DNA of 64,000 bases from PALSA-555 sp963731625 (GTDB lineage: Bacteria > Actinomycetota > Acidimicrobiia > IMCC26256 > PALSA-555). The stretch covers positions 248,001 through 312,000 of the forward strand of contig CAVSWH010000015.1 in the NCBI GenBank assembly GCA_963731625.1, read 5' to 3'. The notes beneath the pieces are model-generated. The model was not told the DNA's origin, ran no database searches, and saw only the letters and a list, made by a program, of their open reading frames with translations. Below are positions 1 through 8,394 of this stretch, one piece after another (positions within the stretch are counted from its first letter, which is position 1; each line of letters begins with the position of its first letter). The translations under genes and the position numbers were made by a program.

Positions 1-51
1 CTCAGCGTCATGGTCGTGGCCTCGGGGGCGCCTCGGGTGGGCTGCCGGGAG

Positions 52-879
52 TCAGCCGTTGACGCTGGAGGTCGGCAGCTGCGCGAGCCGCGACGCGAAG
101 ACGTTCACGATGTTGGGGATGCTCGTCTGCCCACCGATCGCGGGTTGCGGCGCGGTCGGGTCGGAGAAGTAGACGCCCATCAGCGCCTTGCCGCGGCGCA
201 GGTAGGTCGCGATCGACGGTGACGAGCGGCCTTGCGAGTCGGTCGTCGTGAAGCTGAAGGCGAGCCGGTCGACTCCTGCGGGGGACGCCGGCCAGTGCGT
301 GTCGGGCGGCGCGTCGAAGTGTGTCGTCACGGTCGGCTCGCCGACGGGGCTCGCCACCGGTGACTGCGGGCACTTCGCCGCGACGCTCTTCAGCTCGGCG
401 AACGCCTGGGCCGACTCGGCGGGCGTCCCGTAGAGGACCGCCTCGGTGCTCACGACGCTGGTGCCGCTGGTGTCCTGGACGATGTCCTGGAGGCGGGCGG
501 TGCGCTGCGACTCGGTCGCGTAGCTCCCGTTGCAGAGGTCCAAGGTGGGCTGGCTGGTCTGGTCGCCGCTCGGCAGCAGGACGACGTTCAGGGTCGGACC
601 GACGTCGCTCTGCTGCACGATGAGGCGACTGAGCACCGACGTGTCGGTGCTCGGCGGGGCGAGGGCCGCCGTCGTCGGCGTCGTCGCCGGCTTGGTCGCG
701 GCGCTCGAGGACCGGTCGCCGATCGCCCAGCGCCCGATCACGATCCCGCCACCGAACACGACGGCTAGCGCGACGACCACGACGAGCCACCGCGGGACCA
801 CGACGCCGCTTTTCGGCGGGTCACCGAAGGGTGACGCGGGCGTCGATCCCAGGTCGGTGGACGGCGGGAACTCGCTCAT
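52..879 (-). CDS. Membrane-anchored extracytoplasmic hypothetical protein
   Basis: I do not recognise the family. The 275-residue protein has a proline-rich cytoplasmic start, one membrane segment at about residues 31-50 and a Ser/Thr/Pro linker, followed by a soluble domain of about 200 residues presumably outside the cell. Two cysteines (about 116 and 170) could form a disulfide, as in PknH-type or other actinobacterial extracytoplasmic sensor domains. It starts 16 bp after the stop of the HtrA-type protease on the same strand and shares that protein's design (short cytoplasmic tail, one anchor, Thr/Pro linker), so the two are probably co-transcribed and may work together at the cell surface. 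That link is inference only. Confidence 0.75.
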   Translation of the reverse strand: MSEFPPSTDLGSTPASPFGDPPKSGVVVPRWLVVVVALAVVFGGGIVIGRWAIGDRSSSAATKPATTPTTAALAPPSTDTSVLSRLIVQQSDVGPTLNVVLLPSGDQTSQPTLDLCNGSYATESQRTARLQDIVQDTSGTSVVSTEAVLYGTPAESAQAFAELKSVAAKCPQSPVASPVGEPTVTTHFDAPPDTHWPASPAGVDRLAFSFTTTDSQGRSSPSIATYLRRGKALMGVYFSDPTAPQPAIGGQTSIPNIVNVFASRLAQLPTSSVNG

Positions 880-895
880 GGGACGACGCCGTCGG

Positions 896-2083
896 TCATG
901 CGGGCGGCCCGGCGATGAGGGTCACGGTCGCGCTGTGCTGCTGCCCGTTGCGGACCCAGCCGACCGTCGCCTGGGCACCGGGCTGCAGTGGCGCGATGGC
1001 GTTTGTGAGGTCGGTGCCGTTGGCGATCTTCGCCCCGTTGAACGAGGTGATGAGGTCACCGCCCGTGATTCCGGCCGACGCCGCCGGCGTGTTGGGCTCG
1101 ACGCGGCTCACCGGCGCGCCGCTCCCGGCGTTGGTGGCGTTCGTCGTGAGCTCCACGCCGAGCAGCGCCCGCGAGCCGAGGTGCACGCTCGGGGCCGTCT
1201 GGCCGGCGGCGATCTCGTGGGCGATCGTCAGCGCGGTGTCGATCGGGATGGCGAACCCGGCGCCGGTGTTCGTCGCCTGCTGGAGCCCGCCGCCGTTCGT
1301 CGTCGCGGCGGTATCCATCCCGATCACCTGCCCGCTCGGGTTGACCATCGGCCCGCCCGAGTCGCCGGGCTGGATCTGCGCGTTGGTCTGGATCATCCCG
1401 TGCAGCGTCTCGGGGTTCTGGCCGTTGTCGGTGGCGGTGACCGTCTGGTTCACCGCCGCGACGACACCGCCCGTCGCCGTCGGGGTCCCACCCTGGCCGA
1501 GCGCGTTCCCGATGGCGACGATGGGTTGGCCGATGAGCAGGGGACCTGGCTTGGCCGGCGTGATCGTCGGCAGGCCCGACGCGCCCTTCAGCTGGATGAC
1601 GGCGACGTCGTTCGTCGCGTCGTAGCCGACGACGCTCGCCGAGTAGCTCTTCCCCGTCGTGACGGAGCGCACGGTGATCGACGTCTCGTCGGCGATGACG
1701 TGGTTGTTCGTCAGCACCTGCCCGTTCGGCGTGAGCACCATCCCGGTGCCGGCCGCCGCGTTGCCGCCCGACAGGCTCGTGTTGATGTCCACGACACCCG
1801 GGTTGACGCCGTTCGCGATCGCGGCGACGTCGAGCGTCGAGGTGCCCGGCGCCGGTGGTGGTGGCGTCGTCGCGCCGGTCGTCGCAGGCGTCGCCTGGGC
1901 GCTCGCCGACGCGGTGGGTCGCAGCGCGGCCCCCACGCCGATCCCACCGCCGAGGGCCAGCACGACCACCAGCACGCCGACGATCACCCGCGCCGCGCCG
2001 CCGCTGGGTTTCGGCGGCTGCTCGAGCGTGTCGCCCCACGCCGGGGGCGCGGGCGGCGGCTCGGAGCCGGGGGGCGGCATCAC
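896..2083 (-). CDS. HtrA/DegP-type S1C serine protease with PDZ domain
   Basis: Membrane-anchored trypsin-fold protease expected to degrade or survey misfolded envelope proteins. The 395-residue protein has a proline-rich tail, a membrane segment at about 33-54, a Thr/Pro linker, a protease domain at about 85-300 and a C-terminal PDZ domain at about 310-395. The catalytic triad can be read as His128 (in TNNHV), Asp159 (in NDVAV) and Ser242 (in GDSGGP). The size and order match the actinobacterial PepD/HtrA family. A GTG codon is directly followed by an in-frame ATG, so the start could be 2083 or 2080. The hypothetical anchored protein follows in the same direction. Confidence 0.93.
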   Translation of the reverse strand: MMPPPGSEPPPAPPAWGDTLEQPPKPSGGAARVIVGVLVVVLALGGGIGVGAALRPTASASAQATPATTGATTPPPPAPGTSTLDVAAIANGVNPGVVDINTSLSGGNAAAGTGMVLTPNGQVLTNNHVIADETSITVRSVTTGKSYSASVVGYDATNDVAVIQLKGASGLPTITPAKPGPLLIGQPIVAIGNALGQGGTPTATGGVVAAVNQTVTATDNGQNPETLHGMIQTNAQIQPGDSGGPMVNPSGQVIGMDTAATTNGGGLQQATNTGAGFAIPIDTALTIAHEIAAGQTAPSVHLGSRALLGVELTTNATNAGSGAPVSRVEPNTPAASAGITGGDLITSFNGAKIANGTDLTNAIAPLQPGAQATVGWVRNGQQHSATVTLIAGPPA

Positions 2084-2148
2084 GGGGCACAGCCTAAAGG
2101 CCGCCTCCCTCCGATTTACCGTCGACCCCGCGACGAGGGCCGCGTCCG

Positions 2149-2796
2149 GTGAATGCGGGGCAAACTCTTGTCGTGGGTCTCTACGAGGAGCACGTGGTCC
2201 CTCGCGTCGTCGACGTCGCGTTCGGCGGCGCGGCGCTCGGTCGGCTCCGGGCGCGCGTCGCGGCCGGCCTCGAGGGTGAGGTGCTCGAGGTCGGGTTCGG
2301 GTCGGGCCGCAACGTCCCGTACTACCCGGCGGCGGTCACCCGCGTGCGGGCCGTCGACCCGGCCACCGTCGGGCGCAAGCTCGCCGCGAAGCGCATCGCC
2401 GCCTCGTCCGTCCCGGTGGAGTACATCGGGCTGGACGGCCAGTCGCTGCCGCTCGACGACGGGGCGGTCGACCATGTGCTCACGACGTGGACGCTCTGCA
2501 CCATCCCCGACGTGGACGCCGCGCTCGGCGAGATCCGGCGGGTGCTGCGGCCCGGCGGTGCCCTCCACTTCCTCGAGCACGGGCTCTCACCTGAGCTGAA
2601 GGTGGCGCGCTGGCAGGATCGGGTGACGCCGCTGCAGCGGCGCCTCGCCGGCGGCTGTCACCTCAACCGGCCGATCGACCAGCTGGTCGCGGCGAGCGGG
2701 CTTCGCGTCGGCGAGCTGTCCACGTATTACGGCACCGGCCCCAAGCCGATGGTGTACCTCTACGAGGGCGTGGCGACGAAGACCGCTGAGCGGTGA
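2149..2796 (+). CDS. Class I SAM-dependent methyltransferase
   Basis: Methyltransferase of the UbiE/METTL7-like type, substrate unknown. The SAM-binding motif I (LEVGFGSGRN) lies at about residues 46-55, and a motif IV/post-I region with Asp follows; the segment RVLRPGG near residue 133 is typical of the fold. The GTG at 2149 gives the longest form; a second GTG at 2173 gives the start MGLYEEHVVPR, which fits the usual N-terminus of this family better. Its stop overlaps the start of the next gene (GTGA at 2793-2796), so the two are translationally coupled. Confidence 0.88.
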   Translation: MNAGQTLVVGLYEEHVVPRVVDVAFGGAALGRLRARVAAGLEGEVLEVGFGSGRNVPYYPAAVTRVRAVDPATVGRKLAAKRIAASSVPVEYIGLDGQSLPLDDGAVDHVLTTWTLCTIPDVDAALGEIRRVLRPGGALHFLEHGLSPELKVARWQDRVTPLQRRLAGGCHLNRPIDQLVAASGLRVGELSTYYGTGPKPMVYLYEGVATKTAER

Positions 2797-3173
2797 GCGA
2801 GGCCGAGACGGTGCTGCGGCGTCTCATCGAGGCGTTCGGGGTCCGGGACGAGGCCGCGATGCGCGCCACCCTCGGCGACGGGCTGACGGCCTACGTCACC
2901 ACGGCCGACGGCGGCGTGGAGGCGGTGCACGGCGGCGACGCCTACCTCCGGCGGCTCCTCGCCCTGCAGGCGCCGTCGGTGACGGTCACGGTCACCCAGT
3001 CCGTGGCCGTCGCGCCGGCGCAGGCGCTCGCGATGGTGGAGATCCACGCCGAGCGGAAGGGGCGGACGCTGCACAACTTCGCGGCATTCCTCGCCACCGT
3101 GACCGGTGATCGGCTGCACGAGCTGTGGATGGTCGACGCGCTGCCCGCGTCCAGCGACGAGTTCTGGCGCTAG
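2793..3173 (+). CDS. NTF2/SnoaL-like domain protein
   Basis: A 126-residue single-domain protein of the NTF2/SnoaL cone fold, seen in small isomerases, hydrolases, polyketide cyclases and ligand-binding proteins. The start (hydrophobic helix with LIEAFGVRDEAAM) and the alternating strands at the C-terminal half are typical. The GTG start overlaps the methyltransferase stop by four bases, so both probably act in the same process, perhaps with this protein handling the methylated product. No specific activity can be read from the residues. Confidence 0.75.
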   Translation: MSEAETVLRRLIEAFGVRDEAAMRATLGDGLTAYVTTADGGVEAVHGGDAYLRRLLALQAPSVTVTVTQSVAVAPAQALAMVEIHAERKGRTLHNFAAFLATVTGDRLHELWMVDALPASSDEFWR

Positions 3174-3260
3174 CCCTGCGGGCCGACCCTATGCTCACGC
3201 CGCGGGTCGCGCCGTCGCCGTTGGCGCGACCACCGCGATGGCGACCGGAGTCGAGGGACC

Positions 3261-4187
3261 GTGAGCGCGGATCGAGTGGGAATCGTCGGCAGCGGCGGGG
3301 TCGGCGTGGCATGCGCGTGGACGATCCTGCTCCAGGGGCTTTCCAGCCGCGTGACGCTCTACGACCGCAAGATCGACCGGGCCGTCGGCGAGGCCCGCGA
3401 CTTCCAGCACGCGATGCCGCTCCTCCCGCGCTGCGAGGTGCGCGGCGCGAGCCTCGACGCGATCGAGCCCGAGGACGTGCTCGTCATCACCGCGGGCGCG
3501 CACACGCGGCCCGGGATGAGCCGCCTCGACGTCCTCGACGAGAACATCAAGGTGATGGAGTCGACCGCCGCCGCGATCGAATCACGTGCGCTGCCGACCG
3601 TGGCGATCGTGGTCACGAGCCCGCTCGATGTGCTCACCGAGTACCTCACCCGCCGGTGGGCCGGACGGGGCGTCTCGGTCATGGGGTCGGGCACGTCGCT
3701 CGACACGCTGCGCTTCTCGGAGGCCATCGCCGTGGCGTGCCACGTGCACTCCCGCAGCATCCATGCGTGGGTCGTCGGCGAGCACGGCGATTCGTCGGTC
3801 TTCCTCTTCGACGGCGCGACGGTCGGCGCGATGCCCCTCGCCGAGTTCGCGAGGCAGCGAGGCATCGACGCCAGCGACGAGTGGAAGGCCGACATCGAGC
3901 GGCAGGTCCGGACCGCGGCGTACGCCGTGCGGGACCTGAAGGGCTCGGCCACGCACGGCATCGGCCTCGCCGTCGGGGGCATTCTGCGCTGCATCGGGCG
4001 CGAGAACGGGTTCCTCATCCCCGTGTCGGTCCGCGTCGCGCACGAGGTGTGCGCCAGCCTCCCCTGCGCCTTAGGTCCGGAGGGCGCGAGCCTGCCGCTC
4101 TTCCCGCCGATGAGCGACCGCGAGCGTGTCGCCTGGGACCAGAGCCTGGCGACGCTGTCGGAGGCGAACGCGCGACTGCCGGCCTGA
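3261..4187 (+). CDS. L-lactate/malate dehydrogenase family protein
   Basis: NAD-dependent 2-hydroxyacid dehydrogenase fold of 308 residues. The Rossmann motif GSGGVG lies at about 10-15; the catalytic pair Asp148/Arg151 (SLDTLRFSE) and His175 (GEHGDSS) are present, as is the mobile-loop Arg88 that normally polarises the carbonyl. By eye alignment, the substrate-selecting residue (Gln in lactate, Arg in malate dehydrogenases) is Thr82, so the preferred keto acid is uncertain and I give no gene symbol. The GTG start has a GAGGG box just upstream. A possible -10 (TATGCT, 3190-3195) lies about 65 bp upstream. It stands alone on its strand. Confidence 0.88.
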   Translation: MSADRVGIVGSGGVGVACAWTILLQGLSSRVTLYDRKIDRAVGEARDFQHAMPLLPRCEVRGASLDAIEPEDVLVITAGAHTRPGMSRLDVLDENIKVMESTAAAIESRALPTVAIVVTSPLDVLTEYLTRRWAGRGVSVMGSGTSLDTLRFSEAIAVACHVHSRSIHAWVVGEHGDSSVFLFDGATVGAMPLAEFARQRGIDASDEWKADIERQVRTAAYAVRDLKGSATHGIGLAVGGILRCIGRENGFLIPVSVRVAHEVCASLPCALGPEGASLPLFPPMSDRERVAWDQSLATLSEANARLPA

Positions 4188-4200
4188 GCAGGCGCCCAGA

Positions 4201-4495
4201 TCAGACGCCGAAGGTGCGCCGGAACCCGGCGTTGGGGTCGACGATCTTCGTCGCCGCGACCCGCACCATCTGACTCGAGGTCTGGCGGACCTGCCAGCCC
4301 ACGGACGCCTCGGTCCACACCTGTGCGGAGATCCCGGCGCGCTCCGCCATCGCCGCGGGGCCGCCGCCCCGTGGCCGCGACGTAGGACTGGAGGCTTACG
4401 CCGGCGATCGGCTGGAGCTCCGGGCTGCTCCAGCCGATGTCGTACTCGTCCAGCCGAGGCCGTCGCGGCGGGAGGAAGAAGTCACGTCGGTCCAT
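4201..4495 (-). pseudogene. Frameshifted short gene, unknown family
   Basis: The frame starting with ATG at 4495 has a good ribosome site (GGGAGG) and reads MDRRDFFLPPRRPRLDEY onward for about 43 residues. A second frame then continues from about 4365 through GPAAMAERAGIS to a stop at 4201 (ending FRRTFGV). Joined with one base shift they make a coherent protein of about 97 residues with normal codon use. Either a base was lost in evolution or this is a sequencing error in the GC-rich stretch at about 4355-4380. I do not recognise the family. Confidence 0.6.
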
Positions 4496-4588
4496 TCGTC
4501 GCCTCCCTGATCGCACTACGGGCGTGGCGCGCCCGCGCCATCGTCACGCGTGGCCTGTCCAGGGTCCGGGCTGGCGCTGCCCGCGTCC

Positions 4589-4605
4589 TGAGTCGCGGCT
4601 ACTCA
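4589..4605. promoter_or_regulatory. 17-bp dyad, TGAGTA-N5-TACTCA family (one mismatch)
   Basis: TGAGTCGCGGCTACTCA, a near-perfect inverted repeat with one mismatch to the form found at 12491, 12819 and 31195. It lies 93 bp upstream of the frameshifted minus-strand gene at 4495, where an operator or activator site could be. Confidence 0.4.
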
Positions 4606-4684
4606 TCCACGCCGGCGAGCCCGGGGCGAGCACCGAAGTCGGCCGTGCTCGGCCGCCGCGACGGACGCGACCTGTCGAGTGGGC

Positions 4685-5749
4685 TCAGTCGATGCGCCGC
4701 CGACGGAACGACACGGACTCGGGGACCGCGGGGGTGTCCTCGATGAGCGTCGTGTCGAACGTCACGACCGTCGGGGTCGGCGTCGTGGCCGTCGACGGCC
4801 GTGCGACCGGCTTCGGCGTGAGCCAGCGCAGCCGGGTCCGCGGCCCGAGCTCCATCTGGCCGCCCTGGAGCCAGCTCACCGAATGGTCGCCCTCCTCGAG
4901 GAAACGGACCAGTTGCGGATGCGGGACCCGGCTGAACGCGAACCACTGGTTCACCTCGACCGGCGCGTCCGACAGGTGCTCCTTCAGCGACCAGGCGCGC
5001 CACCCGACCGACGCGACCGTGCGCAGCACGGTGGGCGAGGGCTGCGCGCTCTGCCCGCCGCGGATGAGACAGCCCACGACGAGTCGGTGCTCACCGAGGC
5101 CGACGAGATAGGAGGCGCTCGTGCGCTCGGTGTGCACGCCCACGGCGAAGTCGAACGACCGCAGCGTCCGCACGAGGCCGGCGAGGCTCGGGTCGGCGAG
5201 CAGCGACGAGCGCCGCGCGATGACCTTGCGAAGTGTCGGGACGCCGAGCGGCTCGAGCCGGCGCTGGTCGCGGTCGTCGAGGTGCTCCACCCACCAGTCG
5301 AGCCCCTCGGCGAGAGCGGCGTGCTCGGCGAGCGAGGTCGGCCCGTGACTCGCCCTTGGCAGCGACCGGAGCACGAGCGCGCCGGGCAGTGGGTCCTGGG
5401 CGAGGATCCGGGACGTCGCCCGGTCGAGCGTGAAGCGGACACGTGGCTCGGGGCGGCCGAAGACTTCCCGGACCGTCCCGCGGCCGACCACCCCGGCGTC
5501 GACCCCGGCGAAGAGCCAGAGGACGTCGTGCTCCCGGATCGAGCGGAACCCCGCGGCGAGCGGGCCCTCGCCCCGCAGGATCCGACCAGCCATCGCGGCG
5601 CGCCGGTACACCTCGAAGTCGCTGCGGTAGCGACGGTCGGACCCCTCGAAATGACCGGGCCCGCCCGACGCGATCGGGTAGAGCCAGTGGTGACTCGGCG
5701 CCGTCGGCGTCGCCGCCGACTCGTCGCCGTTTCCCCCGCGGCCACTCAC
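4685..5749 (-). CDS. Hypothetical protein
   Basis: I do not recognise this protein of about 354 residues. It has no membrane segment or signal peptide and is rich in Arg, Leu and aromatic residues in the pattern of a folded cytoplasmic protein; the C-terminal end is basic (FRRRRID). The GTG at 5749 is preferred because AGGGGAC precedes it at normal spacing; an upstream GTG at 5785 would add 12 residues. A plus-strand open frame covers the same bases but has the Arg/Pro/Gly-rich composition of an antisense shadow. It lies between two damaged genes and may belong to the same decaying or poorly sequenced stretch, though it is itself intact. Confidence 0.65.
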   Translation of the reverse strand: MSGRGGNGDESAATPTAPSHHWLYPIASGGPGHFEGSDRRYRSDFEVYRRAAMAGRILRGEGPLAAGFRSIREHDVLWLFAGVDAGVVGRGTVREVFGRPEPRVRFTLDRATSRILAQDPLPGALVLRSLPRASHGPTSLAEHAALAEGLDWWVEHLDDRDQRRLEPLGVPTLRKVIARRSSLLADPSLAGLVRTLRSFDFAVGVHTERTSASYLVGLGEHRLVVGCLIRGGQSAQPSPTVLRTVASVGWRAWSLKEHLSDAPVEVNQWFAFSRVPHPQLVRFLEEGDHSVSWLQGGQMELGPRTRLRWLTPKPVARPSTATTPTPTVVTFDTTLIEDTPAVPESVSFRRRRID

Positions 5750-5876
5750 GCTGTCCCCTGGTGCTCCCGCATCGGCTGGGCCCACCCCCCCGACCGTCGG
5801 TCTGGAGGGTGCCAGCCACCCTGGAGAGAAGTAGATACCAGCGCCCGCCCGACCACGCCACCCGACGGGGCGACGG

Positions 5877-6936
5877 TCAGCGGCGGCGGGCGGTGCCGGG
5901 CTCCTGGGTCGGGAGGCGCCGCCCCGGCGGGACCGAGAGTGACGGCGCCGGGTCGAGGAAGACGAGGTCGCTCGTGTTGTCGGGGCACGCGGCGGCCAGC
6001 ATCGGGCTGTCCTCCGCTGCGGCGGGGAGGGCCGGCACCGAGGTGTCCGGCGAGCCGAGATCGAGCGTGGACGTGAGGTCGCCGACGGTCCCGCGCCGCC
6101 AGCTCGTCAGGTTGGGGACGCTCACCCCGAAGCGCGATTCGACGAGTCGCAGCAGCGACGTGTGATCGAAGAGGTCGGAGTTGACATAGCCCGCGGCTGA
6201 ACGGCGACACGATGAGCGCCGGGACCCGGAACCCGAGGCCGATCGGCCCCGCGATGCCGCGCGCGTCGACGGGGAGATGTGCGGCGCCGAGGAACTCGCC
6301 GGCCGTGCCGGCGGGCGGTGTCGGGGGTGCCACGTGGTCGAAGAACCCGCCGTTCTCGTCGTACGTGACGATCACGACGGTCTTGGCCCACAGGTCCGGC
6401 TGGGCGGCGAGCGCCGCGATGATCTTGCTCACGTGGCCTTCGCCGTTCTGGGGCGAGGACGACGGGTGCTCGGAGTTGGTGAGGGGCGGCAGGATCCACG
6501 ACACCTGCGGCAGCGTGTGGGCGCTCACGTCGGCCATGAACTCGTCCGGCCACGCCGGGAGGTACGCCTGCTGGTAGAGGGCCGAGCTCGGGTCCGCGAG
6601 GTACTGCTGGAAATAGAGGAGCGCGTTGAACGCCAAGGACAGGCTGTGGCGCTGGTTCGGAGCCACCGACGACCGGGCTGCTGGTACACCTTCCACGACA
6701 CGCCGTGGTCCAGGAGCGCCTCGGGCATCGTCGGCCAGCTGACGCTCCCGACCGCCTCGGCCGACGCGAGGCCGGTGAGGCCCGGGGTTCGACACGACCG
6801 GTCCGCCCTGCGCGCCCGACGGGTCGATCGTGGCCGACCAGGAATAGAGGCGGTTCGGCATCGTCGGCCCGATGACCGAGCAGTGGTACGCGTCGCAGAT
6901 CGTGAAGGCGTCCCTGGCACGGCCGGCTGTGGTCAA
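5877..6936 (-). pseudogene. Truncated, frameshifted phospholipase C-type phosphoesterase
   Basis: Broken paralogue of the intact phosphoesterase at 24606-26183. Segments in three frames match it in order: DAFTICDAYHCSVIGPTMPN near 6900, then LAFNALLYFQQYL, VSWILPPL, TYDENGGFFDHV and GLGFRVPALIVSPFSRG, and finally a C-terminal piece (WRRGTVGDLTSTL) ending at 5877. At least two or three frameshifts separate them (about 6750-6650 and about 6190). Roughly the first 180 residues, including the Tat signal and the metal-binding NRSFDHYFG motif, are missing; the match stops near a 64-bp tandem duplication. It cannot make an active enzyme. Confidence 0.85.
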
Positions 6937-6950
6937 GCACGCGACGGTTC

Positions 6951-7078
6951 GTGGCTTCCGGTGCCGGTCACCTGCTCTGCCGCCCGATCGCGCCGACGTA
7001 GCCCGTCACACGCGGTGGCTTCCGGTGCCGGTCACCTGCTCTGCCGCCCGATCGCGCCGACGTAGCCCGTCACACGCG
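6951..7078. repeat. Perfect 64-bp tandem duplication
   Basis: Two identical head-to-tail copies of a 64-bp unit, 6951-7014 and 7015-7078, starting GTGGCTTCCGGTGCCGGTCA. They sit between the truncated 5' end of the phosphoesterase pseudogene and the end of the NADP reductase-like gene, so they may mark the deletion or rearrangement that removed the front of that gene. No obvious coding potential. Confidence 0.95.
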
Positions 7079-7098
7079 GGACGGGCCGGCGCCTCGCG

Positions 7099-7701
7099 TC
7101 AGCCGAGAAGCACCTTGAACGCGAGGTGACGGCCATAGGTCCGGGAGAGCGCGAACCAGAGTCGTGTCACCGAGTCGACGACCTCGACCTGGTCGAGGTC
7201 ACCGACCCGCACCGGCCGCAGGCCGACGTCGCTGATGAGCTGCCGTACGACCTCGTCACCGGCTCCGGCCGGGCCGCAATAGAAGAGGTCGGCGACCTCG
7301 CTCCCGAACCGCGGGTCGGCGAAGTTCTCCCAGCCGAGCGAGTTGAACGCACGGAACACCGGGGCGCGGCGGACGGCCCCGCGGATCGTGCTCACGCCGT
7401 TCATCGGCCCGCCGCCCATGTTGTTGCTCGCGTCGATCAGCACGGCGTCGGCGAGGGCCGGCGCGAGGCCGTCGAGGACCTCCGCCAGCGCGGCGCCAGG
7501 CACGGCGAACAGCACTGCGGCCGCCCCGACGACCGCGTCGGCGACTGACGTCGCGGTCGCGGTCGGCGCGTCGTGGAGCGCGGCCGCCACCTTTGGGTCC
7601 GACGCGTCCCGCACGCCGAAGACCACGTCGTGACCCGCTCGACTCCAGGCGCGACCGAGTGCCCCGCCGATGTTGCCTGCACCGATGACTGCCACGCGCA
7701 T
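7099..7701 (-). CDS. F420-dependent NADP reductase-like dinucleotide-binding protein
   Basis: A 200-residue Rossmann protein of the NADPH:F420 reductase (Npd/Fno-like) family, which moves hydride between NADPH and reduced F420. The N-terminal GAGNIGGALG motif (about 8-17) binds the dinucleotide, FAVPG and DASNN follow as in the family, and the region FRAFNSLGWENFADP is the conserved substrate-side loop. The ATG at 7701 is chosen because GAGG lies at proper spacing and the Rossmann strand starts directly after it. It fits the F420-type LLM oxidoreductase elsewhere in the window. Some members lack proven F420 use, so the substrate is inference. Confidence 0.8.
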   Translation of the reverse strand: MRVAVIGAGNIGGALGRAWSRAGHDVVFGVRDASDPKVAAALHDAPTATATSVADAVVGAAAVLFAVPGAALAEVLDGLAPALADAVLIDASNNMGGGPMNGVSTIRGAVRRAPVFRAFNSLGWENFADPRFGSEVADLFYCGPAGAGDEVVRQLISDVGLRPVRVGDLDQVEVVDSVTRLWFALSRTYGRHLAFKVLLG

Positions 7702-7803
7702 CCCGCTGCCCTCATGTTCCATCCGACCTGGGTGCCCACAGACCGTCCAGCGCGTCTGCGACCGGGCCAACCCGGCGCCGCCGCGTCGCATTCCCCGCCG
7801 ACC

Positions 7804-7809
7804 TAGGTT
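7804..7809 (+). promoter_or_regulatory. Leaderless -10 element TAGGTT
   Basis: TAGGTT ends 6 bases before the GTG at 7816, the spacing that puts the transcription start on the start codon. No Shine-Dalgarno sequence is present. Confidence 0.5.
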
Positions 7810-7815
7810 GCCGAC

Positions 7816-8340
7816 GTGGCGACCGAGGCCCCGCAGCGTGCGCTGGGTGACATCCCAGTGGCGCACACGCCACCCGGCGGGTATGGCGACGAGCTGCCGC
7901 CACCCGTGCTTGCGGGTTGCGCCGAGCCGATCGTCGAGGATGCCCCCGACCTGCGGGGCACCTGGGAGGTCGTCGACGTGCAGGCCGACGGCGGGGCGGT
8001 GCCAGCACACCCGGCGATCGGCCACGTGCAGCGGATCGAGCAGTGCGGCGATCGCCTCGTCGTGACCGCCAACGGCATCATCCACGACATGCGCTGCGAC
8101 GGCACGGTCGAGCACGGCGTGCACGACGTCGCTGAGTTCGACAAGCAGACGCCGATCACCGTCGTCGCGTCCTACGAGGACGGCACCCACGTGCTCCGGC
8201 CGGTCGGGCTCCCGATCGAGGTGACCCGGCGACGCGACGGCCCCGACATGCTCTGGGACTACGTCGGGTTCACCGCACGGCTGCGACCGATCGCCCCGAG
8301 AGGAGCGGGCGACGCACGGCCTGCGGCTGCGGGACTTTGA
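7816..8340 (+). CDS. Conserved hypothetical protein, lipocalin-like strands
   Basis: A 174-residue soluble protein of unknown function. From about residue 45 it reads as a run of beta strands (LRGTWEVVDV, RLVVTANGIIHDMRC, ITVVASYEDGTHVL, LWDYVGF), as in small lipocalin-like ligand-binding barrels; the first 40 residues are probably disordered. The GTG start directly follows a TAGGTT box by 6 bases with no ribosome site, so the mRNA is probably leaderless. It is transcribed divergently from the NADP reductase-like gene with about 115 bp between the starts. Confidence 0.7.
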   Translation: MATEAPQRALGDIPVAHTPPGGYGDELPPPVLAGCAEPIVEDAPDLRGTWEVVDVQADGGAVPAHPAIGHVQRIEQCGDRLVVTANGIIHDMRCDGTVEHGVHDVAEFDKQTPITVVASYEDGTHVLRPVGLPIEVTRRRDGPDMLWDYVGFTARLRPIAPRGAGDARPAAAGL

Positions 8341-8394
8341 GTTGAGTGGCCGCGGAGCCGACTCGCCCTGCCGCCGCGGACGTTCCCCTCGTTC

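Noticed and set aside
530..2152. Long plus-strand open frame opposite the HtrA-type protease
   Set aside because: Its product is Arg/Gly/Asp-rich with no motif; the minus-strand frame encodes a complete protease with triad and PDZ domain.
5806..5822. Small inverted repeat AGGGTG/CACCCT after the phosphoesterase pseudogene
   Set aside because: Only 6 bp and easily found by chance at this GC content.
4679..6076. Plus-strand frame of 465 codons
   Set aside because: Typical antisense product (Arg/Pro/Glu-rich) across one intact minus-strand gene and a pseudogene; no domain.
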